The notes beneath the pieces are model-generated. The model had not been told where the DNA came from, searched no databases, and was given only the letters and a program-made list of their open reading frames with translations. Shown here in pieces: positions 45,939-54,235 of a stretch of 64,000 nt of DNA. A program made the translations under genes and the position numbers. Source of the stretch: Streptococcus suis (GTDB lineage: Bacteria > Bacillota > Bacilli > Lactobacillales > Streptococcaceae); NCBI RefSeq assembly GCF_002964575.1, contig NZ_POQQ01000046.1, forward strand, positions 23,861-87,860, given 5' to 3'. The stretch's first letter is position 1, and every line of letters starts with the position of its first letter.

Positions 45939-46940
45939 ATGATTGAAGTAAAAGAATTTGGTGAAAAAGCGAAGCTCTATTGCTTGAAAAATAAAAATGG
46001 TATGCAGGTCAGTCTGACGGATTTTGGTGCCAGAGTGGTGGAATTGCTTTTGCCAGTAGATGAAAATGGCGGTCTACGGAATGTCAGTTTGGCAGCAGGG
46101 TCGGATGATGATTATCGTAAGACAGACTTGTACCCTGGTTCAACTATTGTCCCAGTAGCGGGGCGTATTTCAGGTGCTCAGGCTGAGATAAAGGGAACCA
46201 GTTATCAGTTCACAGAAAATGAACCTGGTAGAACCTTGCATGGTGGGATTGACACGGCAAATGAACAGTACTGGGATGTTGCTCTTGACCATGAAAAAAA
46301 TCAAGTTACCTTTGGGATTGTCCTAAAAGATGGTTTCAATGGTTTTCCAGGAGATGTGAGGGTTGAGGCTATTTATGGTCTAACAGACCAGAACGAGTTG
46401 ACGGTGGATTATCGAGCGGTGTCTAGCAAAGACACGATTTTCAATCCGACCAATCACATCTATTTCAACTTATCGGGGGATTTTCAGCAGTCAGTAGCAG
46501 ACCATGAAATTCGAATTGCGGCTAATCGCTATGCTCCGCTTGGTGAGGATAATCTGCCAATAGGTGTCTTGGAGGATGTGACGGGAACGCCGTTTGACTT
46601 TAGGGAGAGAGCAAGATTTGCTCAGGGCTTTGACAGTCAACATCCTCAGAATATCCTTGTGAAAGGTTACGACCATCCATGGCTTTTGGAGCAGGTGGAG
46701 GTTCCGGTTGAAGTTAGTAGCCCAGATGGGAAAATAAGTCTGCGCGTGCGAACCAATCAGGCATCAGTTGTCATCTACACCTACAATTATCCTGTTGAAG
46801 CTTTGGCTGCCTACCATGGTGCCTTTAGCTTGGAATGCCAGGCTCTGCCAAATGCTTGCAACCTAGATGGCTTTGGCTCTATTTTGCTGGAAAAAGATGA
46901 GGAATTCTTGTCTGAAACAGTTTATCAATTTACTTGGTAA
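45939..46940 (+). CDS. galM: Aldose 1-epimerase (galactose mutarotase)
   Basis: Interconverts alpha and beta forms of galactose so that BgaC products can enter the Leloir route. A 333-residue beta-sandwich enzyme: VPVAGRISGAQ, RTLHGGID, FNPTNHIYFNLSG (catalytic His) and the C-terminal SLECQALPNACN with the catalytic Glu. It is the last gene of the bgaC operon. The ribosome binding site GTGAGGAAAAGC precedes the ATG. Confidence 0.93.
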   Translation: MIEVKEFGEKAKLYCLKNKNGMQVSLTDFGARVVELLLPVDENGGLRNVSLAAGSDDDYRKTDLYPGSTIVPVAGRISGAQAEIKGTSYQFTENEPGRTLHGGIDTANEQYWDVALDHEKNQVTFGIVLKDGFNGFPGDVRVEAIYGLTDQNELTVDYRAVSSKDTIFNPTNHIYFNLSGDFQQSVADHEIRIAANRYAPLGEDNLPIGVLEDVTGTPFDFRERARFAQGFDSQHPQNILVKGYDHPWLLEQVEVPVEVSSPDGKISLRVRTNQASVVIYTYNYPVEALAAYHGAFSLECQALPNACNLDGFGSILLEKDEEFLSETVYQFTW

Positions 46941-47047
46941 GAAGGAGAGGCTCTACCTGCTAGACAGATAGGGCTTCTTGTCTTTTTTGGAAAATGTGGT
47001 ATAATAAATCGGTGTGTTTCGATTGAAGCAGACGAAAGAGGAAAATA

Positions 47048-47302
47048 ATGACAAAAGAACAAGAATTTTTAAAGGAATTTGAAGCTTGGGTCAACACTCA
47101 GGTCATGGTAAACGAGATGGCGGTAGAAGAAAGCCGTCGTGTATTGGAAGAGGATAAGGATGCGCGTGCTGCGGATGCTTATATTCGTTATGAAAGTAAG
47201 TTAGATGCCTATCGCTTTATCCAAGGGAAATTTGCCAACTACCATGCTGGCAAGGGCTTCCATGATTTACCAGATGGCTTGTTTGGCCAGAGACATTATT
47301 AA
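47048..47302 (+). CDS. DUF1912 family protein
   Basis: An 84-residue, mainly helical, acidic protein matching DUF1912, a family confined largely to streptococci (FLKEFEAWVNTQVMVNEMA and the C-terminal GKGFHDLPDGLFGQRHY). TGGTATAATAAA (about 46996) and AAAGAGGAAAA give promoter and ribosome binding site. It is followed 17 bases later by the HhH gene. The function is unknown. Confidence 0.88.
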   Translation: MTKEQEFLKEFEAWVNTQVMVNEMAVEESRRVLEEDKDARAADAYIRYESKLDAYRFIQGKFANYHAGKGFHDLPDGLFGQRHY

Positions 47303-47318
47303 AGAGAGGAAAGAAATC

Positions 47319-47705
47319 TTGGCAAAGAAAAAAGTAAATCGTAAGAAACAATTGAAAAAATACATAGCAGACTTAAGACGTGCAGGTCATCTGACTACGA
47401 ATGTAGCGCGTGAGGCTGTTGAAACTGTAGTTGAAAAGACAGAAACTGTAGTGGAGCAGGCTGTTGAACAAGTCAAGGAAATTGTAGCAGAGGTGACTTC
47501 TTCAGCGACTTCATTGGAAGACTTTTTGGCACTTCCTGACTTGGAAGGCATTGCGGCAGCGCGTTTGGAAACCTTCTACCAAGCAGGTATTCAATCTGTG
47601 GCTGATTTTGCAAACCATACAGAGAAAGAGCTCTTGGCTCTTAAAGGCATCGGTCCTGCAACCATCAAGCAGTTGAAAGAAAAAGGGATTGAGTTGAGCG
47701 CTTAA
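47319..47705 (+). CDS. Helix-hairpin-helix protein with TTG start
   Basis: A 128-residue protein that I start at TTG 47319, because GAGAGGAAAG lies ahead of it and the resulting MAKKKVNRKKQ matches the start of the paralogous gene at 47789. A basic N-terminus and a Val/Glu-rich helix lead to a C-terminal helix-hairpin-helix (LEDFLALPDLEG, ELLALKGIGPATIKQLKEKG). HhH motifs bind DNA without sequence specificity. It shares a transcript with the DUF1912 gene. No catalytic motif is seen. Confidence 0.78.
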   Translation: MAKKKVNRKKQLKKYIADLRRAGHLTTNVAREAVETVVEKTETVVEQAVEQVKEIVAEVTSSATSLEDFLALPDLEGIAAARLETFYQAGIQSVADFANHTEKELLALKGIGPATIKQLKEKGIELSA

Positions 47706-47713
47706 TATAACAG

Positions 47714-47742
47714 AAACCAACGGAAATGAGTTGGTTTTTTCT
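47714..47742 (+). terminator. Terminator after the HhH gene
   Basis: AACCAAC (47715-47721) pairs with GTTGGTT (47730-47736), followed by TTTT. Confidence 0.85.
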
Positions 47743-47788
47743 TTTTCTCTTGCTATAATAGAATTAGAATATTCAAGGAGAAAATCTA

Positions 47789-48817
47789 ATGGCAAAGAAG
47801 AAAAATCGGAAGAAAGTTGTTTCTATTCATTCGAAGAAAAAACTTACTGGACAAGAAATGAATGGTTTATCAACAGATCAACTCTTTTGGGAGGTTGTTT
47901 ACAGGAAGTATCCACATGAAATCAAGAGTGGTCTTAGAGAGATTTTGAAGTTGAATCCAGAGCATCTAGGTGCTCGATTTGAATTGTACAAGTTTGAATA
48001 CCCTGAATGGGGATATGAAAATCTCGAAGATATCAATTTATTTGCGGCAGAGGCTATTGAATTGTGGCTCGAGGAAGGTTGCCCAGCCTGGAATAAGGAA
48101 GAACCAAGTTACAGTTTAGGAATCGTTTTAAATATCTTATATTTTTATTTTGAAAAAGGTCTGTACGGATTAGCCAATGATTTGTGCGATATTATTATAA
48201 GTCATCCCCAAGAAGCCTATCATCGCGACTTTATTTTTATATTATTGAGCGTTAAAAATCAGGTTTTTGACTTTGAATATCTACAGAACCAGTTTGAAAA
48301 TGAATTAAAGAATGCAACAGTTCAAGATGCGACCGCTATACATTTTTTAATAGCTTCTATGGTTAGGGGCGAATTTGCTGTGGCTAAGTCAGTCTTGCGA
48401 CTAATTCTTGAACGCTATCCTGAATATTCGTGGATCTTTCAAATTGGTCATTGGCCGACGGTGGCTTTCGAAGAAAATGGTCTATTTGTTATTAGTGAAT
48501 CAGATACCATGTTTAACTCGCTGGTATTTATGCAGGATTTCCTGGACCGTAGACGGGATTTGGTTAAAAGAGTCAATCAAATGACCAGGGAAATTGAGGA
48601 AAATCGTGAGGGAACGATTCAACATTTCTATAAGTTCTACCAACTGCCAGAGCTTGTGCATTTGCAGGAAAAACGAGTTCGAATTTTTTACGAAAATGGT
48701 ATTCATAAGTTAGAAGATTTTAAAAAATGGACTGAAAAAGAATTACTAGCTTTAGATGGCATTGGAAAAACTAGTGTCGAACACTTAAAAGCTCAAGGAA
48801 TTCAATTCAAATCTTAG
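47789..48817 (+). CDS. Large helical protein with the same HhH tail
   Basis: A 342-residue protein. It opens with the same basic leader (MAKKKNRKK) and closes with the same HhH tail (KLEDFKKWTEKELLALDGIG) as the 47319 gene. Between them lie about 240 residues of helical, possibly TPR-like repeats (LREILKLNPEHLGARFELYK, LILERYPEY). Its own TTGCTATAATAG promoter and AAGGAG precede the ATG. The AT-rich body contrasts with the tail. The function is unknown; nucleic-acid binding is inferred. Confidence 0.8.
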   Translation: MAKKKNRKKVVSIHSKKKLTGQEMNGLSTDQLFWEVVYRKYPHEIKSGLREILKLNPEHLGARFELYKFEYPEWGYENLEDINLFAAEAIELWLEEGCPAWNKEEPSYSLGIVLNILYFYFEKGLYGLANDLCDIIISHPQEAYHRDFIFILLSVKNQVFDFEYLQNQFENELKNATVQDATAIHFLIASMVRGEFAVAKSVLRLILERYPEYSWIFQIGHWPTVAFEENGLFVISESDTMFNSLVFMQDFLDRRRDLVKRVNQMTREIEENREGTIQHFYKFYQLPELVHLQEKRVRIFYENGIHKLEDFKKWTEKELLALDGIGKTSVEHLKAQGIQFKS

Positions 48818-48828
48818 ACTTATTTTTC

Positions 48829-48857
48829 TTGCTTACAGTTCATAATTCTGTTACAAT
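48829..48857 (+). promoter_or_regulatory. Promoter of the T-box transcript
   Basis: TTGCTT (48829-48834), 17 bp, TACAAT (48852-48857), placing the start just before the T-box stem I. Confidence 0.6.
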
Positions 48858-48865
48858 AAAGCTAT

Positions 48866-49047
48866 TCAGAGGTGTTTTGAGCCCCATTTGTCACAGGAAG
48901 CGGTGGTACTGAGAAATCCGCACAAATGTCAAAACTGGTTGCTGATGATGTGAATCGAATAAGCAAAGTGCAGATAACTTATCTGAACAAGGGTGGTACC
49001 GCGGAATAACTTCGTCCCTGTCTAGCAAGTCTAGGCAGGGATTTTCA
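48866..49047 (+). ncRNA. T-box riboswitch leader
   Basis: The T-box core AGGGTGGTACCGCGG is at 48990-49004, with the TGGT bulge that reads the ACCA end of uncharged tRNA. The terminator CCCTGTCTAG/CTAGGCAGGG-ATTTT follows at 49016-49044. Stem I is seen in GTTTTGA/TCAAAAC, CATTTGT/ACAAATG and the distal GCGGTGGTACTGAGAAATCCGC element; stem III is CAGATAA/TTATCTG at 48971-48985. I could not fix the specifier codon; valine triplets GTT and GTG occur in the right area. It precedes a VOC gene, a kinase and valS. Confidence 0.92.
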
Positions 49048-49063
49048 TTTGGAAAGGAGAACT

Positions 49064-49540
49064 ATGCTACATCATGTTGAAATTTACGTTTCTGACTTGG
49101 AAACTTCGCGTGCATTTTACGACTTTCTCCTGACCAAGCTGGGCTACTCGCACTATCAGGAGTGGGAAGGGGGATTTTCTATGGCTCTTTATGACTCCAA
49201 GTCGCTAGCGACGAAGGAGAGTTTAGAGCCATTGATGCAGTTTGAGCAAAGCGAAAACAGTAATCCTATGTCAAGACCAGAGCAGTACCTGGTCTTTGTC
49301 CAAACGCCACAGGATTTCCTAGAGCCAAGTTATCACCGTTGCCGAACTGGTCTCAATCATCTAGCCTTTCATGCGGGAACACCTGATGATGTTGACCAAT
49401 GGCGGAAGGAATTTTTGACCAGACGAGTCAAACTTCTCTACGACGACCGCTATCCCCACGCAGGAGGACCAGACCACTACGCCCTCTATTTAGAAGATCC
49501 AGATGGGATAAAGATAGAGTTGGTGGGGGAGGGAGTATGA
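49064..49540 (+). CDS. VOC (glyoxalase-fold) family protein
   Basis: A 158-residue vicinal-oxygen-chelate protein: LHHVEIYVSDLETSRAFYDF, HLAFHAGTPDDVDQW, and the C-terminal PDHYALYLEDPDGIKIELV. Family members include lyases, dioxygenases and antibiotic-binding proteins; the substrate here is unknown. AAAGGAG precedes ATG 49064. It lies directly after the T-box terminator, so its expression should rise on tRNA starvation. It overlaps the kinase gene by 4 bases. Confidence 0.88.
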   Translation: MLHHVEIYVSDLETSRAFYDFLLTKLGYSHYQEWEGGFSMALYDSKSLATKESLEPLMQFEQSENSNPMSRPEQYLVFVQTPQDFLEPSYHRCRTGLNHLAFHAGTPDDVDQWRKEFLTRRVKLLYDDRYPHAGGPDHYALYLEDPDGIKIELVGEGV

Positions 49541-50112
49541 ATCTAATTATTATTGGAGCACAAGCTTCTGGCAAGATGACCGTTGGGCAGGAAGTTGCGA
49601 AATTGACAGGGATGACCCTCTTTCATAATCACGATTCGATTGATTTTAGCCTACGTTTTATTCCTGAATTTTCTGAGGATATGTTTGACCTCAATACACG
49701 TATTACATTTGCTGTTTATGATGTGTTTGCTAGGTCAGGCCGCCCACTAATCGGAACTGCCTTGATTAATTTTAAAAATCTCATAGAGGTTCAATTCCTT
49801 ACAACTGTTCAGACGATTTTTCATTATCATGGTCAGGAAATTTTATTTGTTGAGTTGGAGACTGCTTTAGAAGAACGTCTACGGCGTAATCGGACAGAAA
49901 ATCGACTTACCCATAAACCTTTGAAACGACACATTGAAGTTTCAGAGGCTGAGATTCTCTCTACAGCTGATACATGTCAATATACCTCATTAGGCATTCC
50001 AGAGGGCATTCAGCATTATCTCAAAATTAATAATACTCATCTTTCTGCCAATGACGTAGCTCAACTAATTATCCAAAAAATGGAGGAACTTGAACAAAAA
50101 CAAACGAAATAG
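49537..50112 (+). CDS. P-loop kinase-like protein
   Basis: A 191-residue nucleotide-binding protein with Walker A GAQASGKMTVGQEVAKLTG near the N-terminus and a lid-like segment LEERLRRNRTENRLTHKP. It resembles small shikimate/adenylate-kinase-like proteins, but the substrate is unknown. The start overlaps the VOC stop (ATGA). A dyad AATAGCCAG…CTGACTATT overlaps its end and may reduce read-through into valS. Confidence 0.8.
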   Translation: MNLIIIGAQASGKMTVGQEVAKLTGMTLFHNHDSIDFSLRFIPEFSEDMFDLNTRITFAVYDVFARSGRPLIGTALINFKNLIEVQFLTTVQTIFHYHGQEILFVELETALEERLRRNRTENRLTHKPLKRHIEVSEAEILSTADTCQYTSLGIPEGIQHYLKINNTHLSANDVAQLIIQKMEELEQKQTK

Positions 50113-50226
50113 CCAGCCCAAAGGACTGACTATTTCTAGGAGATTATATGAAAAAGAATTGGGCTATTTCTAGCTTGAGGATAGTATAAACCAATTTTCT
50201 TAAAGAATACTAAAGGAGAAAAATTA

Positions 50227-52878
50227 ATGTCAAAAGAATTATCACCAAAATACAATCCAGCCGAGGTTGAGGCTGGTCGTTACCAGACTTGGTTGGACCA
50301 AGATGTCTTTAAGCCATCAGGCGATGCGGAGGCTAAGCCTTATTCGATCGTCATTCCGCCGCCAAACGTAACCGGTAAGTTGCACTTGGGACATGCATGG
50401 GATACCACCCTTCAAGATATTATCATCCGTCAGAAGCGGATGCAGGGCTTTGACACCCTCTGGCTTCCAGGTATGGACCATGCGGGGATTGCTACACAAG
50501 CTAAGGTTGAGGAACGCTTGCGGGAGCAAGGCGTGACCCGTTATGACTTGGGTCGTGAAAAATTCCTCGATAAGGTCTGGGAATGGAAGGATGAGTACGC
50601 AGCGACCATTCGTGAGCAATGGGGCAAGTTGGGTCTGTCTTTGGACTACCAACGTGACCGCTTTACGCTGGACGAAGGCTTGTCAAAAGCTGTTCGCAAG
50701 GTCTTTGTGGAACTCTACAAAAAAGGCTGGATCTACCGTGGCGAATTTATCATCAACTGGGACCCAGCAGCTCGCACAGCCCTTTCTGACATCGAAGTTA
50801 TTCACAAGGACGTAGAAGGTGCCTTCTACCACATGAATTATATGTTGGAAGATGGTTCACGTGCCCTCCAAGTTGCGACAACCCGTCCTGAAACCATGTT
50901 CGGTGACGTTGCGGTGGCGGTTAACCCAGAAGACCCACGTTACAAGGACTTGATTGGCAAAAATGTTATCCTGCCAATCGTCAACAAGCCTATCCCAATC
51001 GTTGCGGATGAACATGCAGATCCTGAATTTGGTACAGGGGTTGTGAAAATCACACCGGCCCACGATCCAAATGACTTCCTTGTCGGTCAACACCACAATC
51101 TGCCGCAAGTCAATGTTATGAACGACGACGGTACTATGAACGAGTTGGCAGGCGAATTTGCAGGTATGGACCGTTTTGAAGCCCGTAAGGCAACGGTTGC
51201 TAAGTTGCAAGAACTAGGTGCACTTGTTGAAATCGAAAACCGTGTGCATTCCGTTGGTCACTCAGAGCGTACTGGTGTGGTAGTCGAGCCACGCTTGTCA
51301 ACCCAGTGGTTTGTTAAGATGGACCAGTTGGCGAAGAATGCCATTGCCAACCAAGACACAGCTGATAAGGTAGAATTTTACCCACCACGTTTCAACGATA
51401 CCTTCCTTCAATGGATGGAAAATGTACACGACTGGGTTATTTCTCGTCAGCTTTGGTGGGGGCATCAGATTCCAGCATGGTATAACGAATCTGGCGAAAT
51501 GTACGTCGGAGAAGAGGCTCCAGCAGGTGACGGTTGGGTACAGGATGAGGATGTCCTAGATACCTGGTTCAGCTCTGCCCTTTGGCCATTCTCAACCATG
51601 GGCTGGCCTGACGAAAATGCAGCGGACTTCCAGCGTTACTTCCCAACTTCAACCTTGGTAACGGGCTACGACATCATCTTCTTCTGGGTGTCACGGATGA
51701 TTTTCCAATCGCTTGAGTTCACAGGCTGTCAGCCATTCAAGAACGTGCTGATCCACGGTTTGATCCGCGACGAAGAAGGTCGCAAGATGTCCAAGTCGCT
51801 TGGAAACGGGATTGACCCAATGGATGTCATCGAGAAATACGGTGCAGACGCTTTGCGTTGGTTCCTGTCAAACGGCTCTGCTCCTGGTCAGGATGTCCGC
51901 TTCTCTTATGAGAAGATGGATGCGTCTTGGAACTTCATTAACAAGATTTGGAACATTTCTCGCTATATCCTCATGAACAATGAAGGTTTGACTTTGGATG
52001 CGGCGCGTGAGAATGTAGCCAAAGTCGCAGCTGGTGAGGCTGGTAACGTGACGGACCGCTGGATTCTCCACAACCTCAACGAAACCATTGCCAAGGTCAC
52101 TGAAAACTTTGACAAGTTCGAGTTCGGTGTGGCTGGTCACATCCTCTACAACTTCATCTGGGAAGAGTTCGCCAACTGGTATGTGGAGCTGACCAAGGAA
52201 GTTCTTTACAGTGCCAACGAGGCCGAGAAAGTCATGACCCGCTCTGTCCTTCTCTACACGCTGGACCAAATCCTTCGCCTCCTCCACCCTATCATGCCGT
52301 TTGTGACAGAAGAAATCTTCGCCCAGTACGCAGAGGGCTCTATCGTGGTGGCAGCTTACCCTGTTGTCAACCCGGCCTTTGAAAATGCGGAAGCACACAA
52401 GGGAGTGGAAAGCCTCAAGGATCTGATTCGTTCGGTGCGAAATAGCAGAGCAGAAGTGAATGTTGCTCCTTCTAAGCCGATTACCATTTTGATTAAGACG
52501 GCAGATAGCGAGCTTGAAACCTTCTTCAAGGCAAACGAAAACTACATCCGACGCTTTACAAATCCAGAACATCTGGAAATCAGCTCAAGTATCGCTGCAC
52601 CAGAACTAGCTATGTCAGCCGTTATCACCGGTGCTGAAATCTTCTTGCCACTCGCCGACCTCCTCAACGTCGAAGAAGAGTTGGCTCGTCTAGACAAAGA
52701 ACTCGCCAAATGGCAAAAAGAACTAGACATGGTCGGCAAAAAACTCAGCAACGAACGCTTCATCGCCAACGCCAAACCAGAAGTCGTTGAAAAAGAAAAA
52801 GAAAAACAAGCCGACTACCAAGCTAAGTATGATGCGACACAAGAGCGTATCGCAGAGATGAAAAAACTGGTTAAGTAG
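50227..52878 (+). CDS. valS: Valyl-tRNA synthetase
   Basis: Class I synthetase of 883 residues that charges tRNA-Val with editing of threonine. HIGH-type motif [20 protein letters not shown] motif [11 protein letters not shown], the connective editing domain ([15 protein letters not shown]), anticodon domain, and C-terminal coiled coil ([20 protein letters not shown]). AAAGGAG precedes the ATG. The nearest T-box is 1.2 kb upstream, before two other genes; a weaker local promoter (TTGGGC…TAGTAT, about 50160-50190) may also act. Confidence 0.97.
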   Translation: MSKELSPKYNPAEVEAGRYQTWLDQDVFKPSGDAEAKPYSIVIPPPNVTGKLHLGHAWDTTLQDIIIRQKRMQGFDTLWLPGMDHAGIATQAKVEERLREQGVTRYDLGREKFLDKVWEWKDEYAATIREQWGKLGLSLDYQRDRFTLDEGLSKAVRKVFVELYKKGWIYRGEFIINWDPAARTALSDIEVIHKDVEGAFYHMNYMLEDGSRALQVATTRPETMFGDVAVAVNPEDPRYKDLIGKNVILPIVNKPIPIVADEHADPEFGTGVVKITPAHDPNDFLVGQHHNLPQVNVMNDDGTMNELAGEFAGMDRFEARKATVAKLQELGALVEIENRVHSVGHSERTGVVVEPRLSTQWFVKMDQLAKNAIANQDTADKVEFYPPRFNDTFLQWMENVHDWVISRQLWWGHQIPAWYNESGEMYVGEEAPAGDGWVQDEDVLDTWFSSALWPFSTMGWPDENAADFQRYFPTSTLVTGYDIIFFWVSRMIFQSLEFTGCQPFKNVLIHGLIRDEEGRKMSKSLGNGIDPMDVIEKYGADALRWFLSNGSAPGQDVRFSYEKMDASWNFINKIWNISRYILMNNEGLTLDAARENVAKVAAGEAGNVTDRWILHNLNETIAKVTENFDKFEFGVAGHILYNFIWEEFANWYVELTKEVLYSANEAEKVMTRSVLLYTLDQILRLLHPIMPFVTEEIFAQYAEGSIVVAAYPVVNPAFENAEAHKGVESLKDLIRSVRNSRAEVNVAPSKPITILIKTADSELETFFKANENYIRRFTNPEHLEISSSIAAPELAMSAVITGAEIFLPLADLLNVEEELARLDKELAKWQKELDMVGKKLSNERFIANAKPEVVEKEKEKQADYQAKYDATQERIAEMKKLVK

Positions 52879-52896
52879 GTAGAATACAGTCAAATG

Positions 52897-52920
52897 CCCA
52901 GCCTAAAAAGGCTGGGTTTT
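52897..52920 (+). terminator. Terminator after valS
   Basis: CCCAGCCT (52897-52904) and AGGCTGGG (52909-52916) form a perfect 8-bp stem with an AAAA loop, then TTTT. It marks the left border of the accessory island. Confidence 0.9.
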
Positions 52921-52964
52921 GTGGTATAATAGAAATGAGTAAGTTTTTAGATTGGAGTACAATC

Positions 52965-54215
52965 ATGGCATTAATAAATTGGATAGAAGAGAAAGAATTA
53001 AATTATTGGGATTTCTCAAAAACTCTTTCAACCGGAATTCATAAAATCAGTGCATATCCCGCAACTATGGTGCCAGATATGCAAAATGAGTTGATTAGAT
53101 TGATTAAACTTGAAGATAGTAGCATTGAAAATATTTTGGATCCTTTCCATGGGTCAGGTGTGACACTGGTTGAGGGTGAGAAAAATGGTCTAGAACCAAT
53201 TGGAATAGATATAAACCCTCTAGCTAATCTAATAACAACTGTAAAATTACAAGGTATTAATAAAAACTATATAAAATCAGCAAATAAGAGACTTAAAAAG
53301 TTAGTGCAAGACAACAATTTTATGTTTGAACTTCATTCTTTCAATAATATTGAAAAGTGGTATCGTGAGGATTTTATTCATACTTTTAGTAAAATTAGGG
53401 CAGCAATTAAACAAGAAAAATATAAATATATTAGACAATACTATTGGGTTTGTCTAATTAATGTATTAAAAAAATATAGCAATACTAGAAGTTCGACATT
53501 CAAATTACATGTTAAAGCCCAAGAAGATATTGAATCTATGGTCAACAATATAGAAGAAGATTTTTTCTATAACATAGAAACACATTTTCAGTATTTACCA
53601 GAATATTCTAAAACAAAAAAATTAAATATTTTTATAGGAAAATCTGAAGAAGTTCTTTCAATGTTTGATGAATGTACTGTTGATTTAATTTGTACTTCAC
53701 CACCATATGGGGATAATTCAACTACTGTCACCTACGGTCAATATTCTATGCTTCCTATTTATTGGATTGATAGAAAAGATTTAGGGAATTTCGATGAGAA
53801 TTTGATAGAGAATTACTCTAGTATTGACACTAATAGTCTTGGTGGCAATTCTAAGAGAAATCGGATGAAAATTGATTCAAAAATTCTTGAAAATTATTTG
53901 TCCGTGATAAGTACTGATAAGCATAAGAAGGTAAAAAATTTTATTTCAGATTATTTTGAAGTATTAAATGAGTTAGTAAGGATATTAAGAAAAGAAAAGT
54001 ATCTAGTATTGACTTTAGGGAATCGACGAGTGGATAATCAAGTTGTACCTCTTTCGGCTATCACTGAAGAATATCTAGAGAAAAATGGATTAAAGCTAGA
54101 AACATCAATTACAAGGAATATCCCTCAAAAAAGAATGCCACGAAAAGTTTCAAGAGTTGATAATAGTTCAGTTGAATCTATGAATCAAGAATATGTCCTA
54201 ATATTTAGAAAGTGA
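52965..54215 (+). CDS. DNA methyltransferase, N4-cytosine/N6-adenine type
   Basis: A 416-residue amino-methyltransferase. SAM motifs X/I come first (HKISAYPATMVPDMQ; ILDPFHGSGVTLVEG at 58-71; GIDINPLANL) and the catalytic SPPYGD at 245-250 follows about 175 residues later, so the target-recognition region probably lies between, as in alpha-class enzymes. SPPY favours N4-cytosine. An extended -10 TGGTATAAT is at 52922-52930 and GGAG precedes ATG 52965; the ATG at 52935 abuts the -10. It is strikingly AT-rich. No adjacent endonuclease of its own is obvious. Confidence 0.88.
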   Translation: MALINWIEEKELNYWDFSKTLSTGIHKISAYPATMVPDMQNELIRLIKLEDSSIENILDPFHGSGVTLVEGEKNGLEPIGIDINPLANLITTVKLQGINKNYIKSANKRLKKLVQDNNFMFELHSFNNIEKWYREDFIHTFSKIRAAIKQEKYKYIRQYYWVCLINVLKKYSNTRSSTFKLHVKAQEDIESMVNNIEEDFFYNIETHFQYLPEYSKTKKLNIFIGKSEEVLSMFDECTVDLICTSPPYGDNSTTVTYGQYSMLPIYWIDRKDLGNFDENLIENYSSIDTNSLGGNSKRNRMKIDSKILENYLSVISTDKHKKVKNFISDYFEVLNELVRILRKEKYLVLTLGNRRVDNQVVPLSAITEEYLEKNGLKLETSITRNIPQKRMPRKVSRVDNSSVESMNQEYVLIFRK

Positions 54216-54235
54216 ATTATACAAGAGGAGGCAGT

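Noticed and set aside
51868..52572. 234-codon minus-strand frame opposite valS
   Set aside because: Shadow of the conserved synthetase; no translation signals or family features.
52935..52964. Upstream ATG for the island methyltransferase
   Set aside because: It follows the -10 box by only a few bases and lacks a ribosome binding site; 52965 has GGAG.
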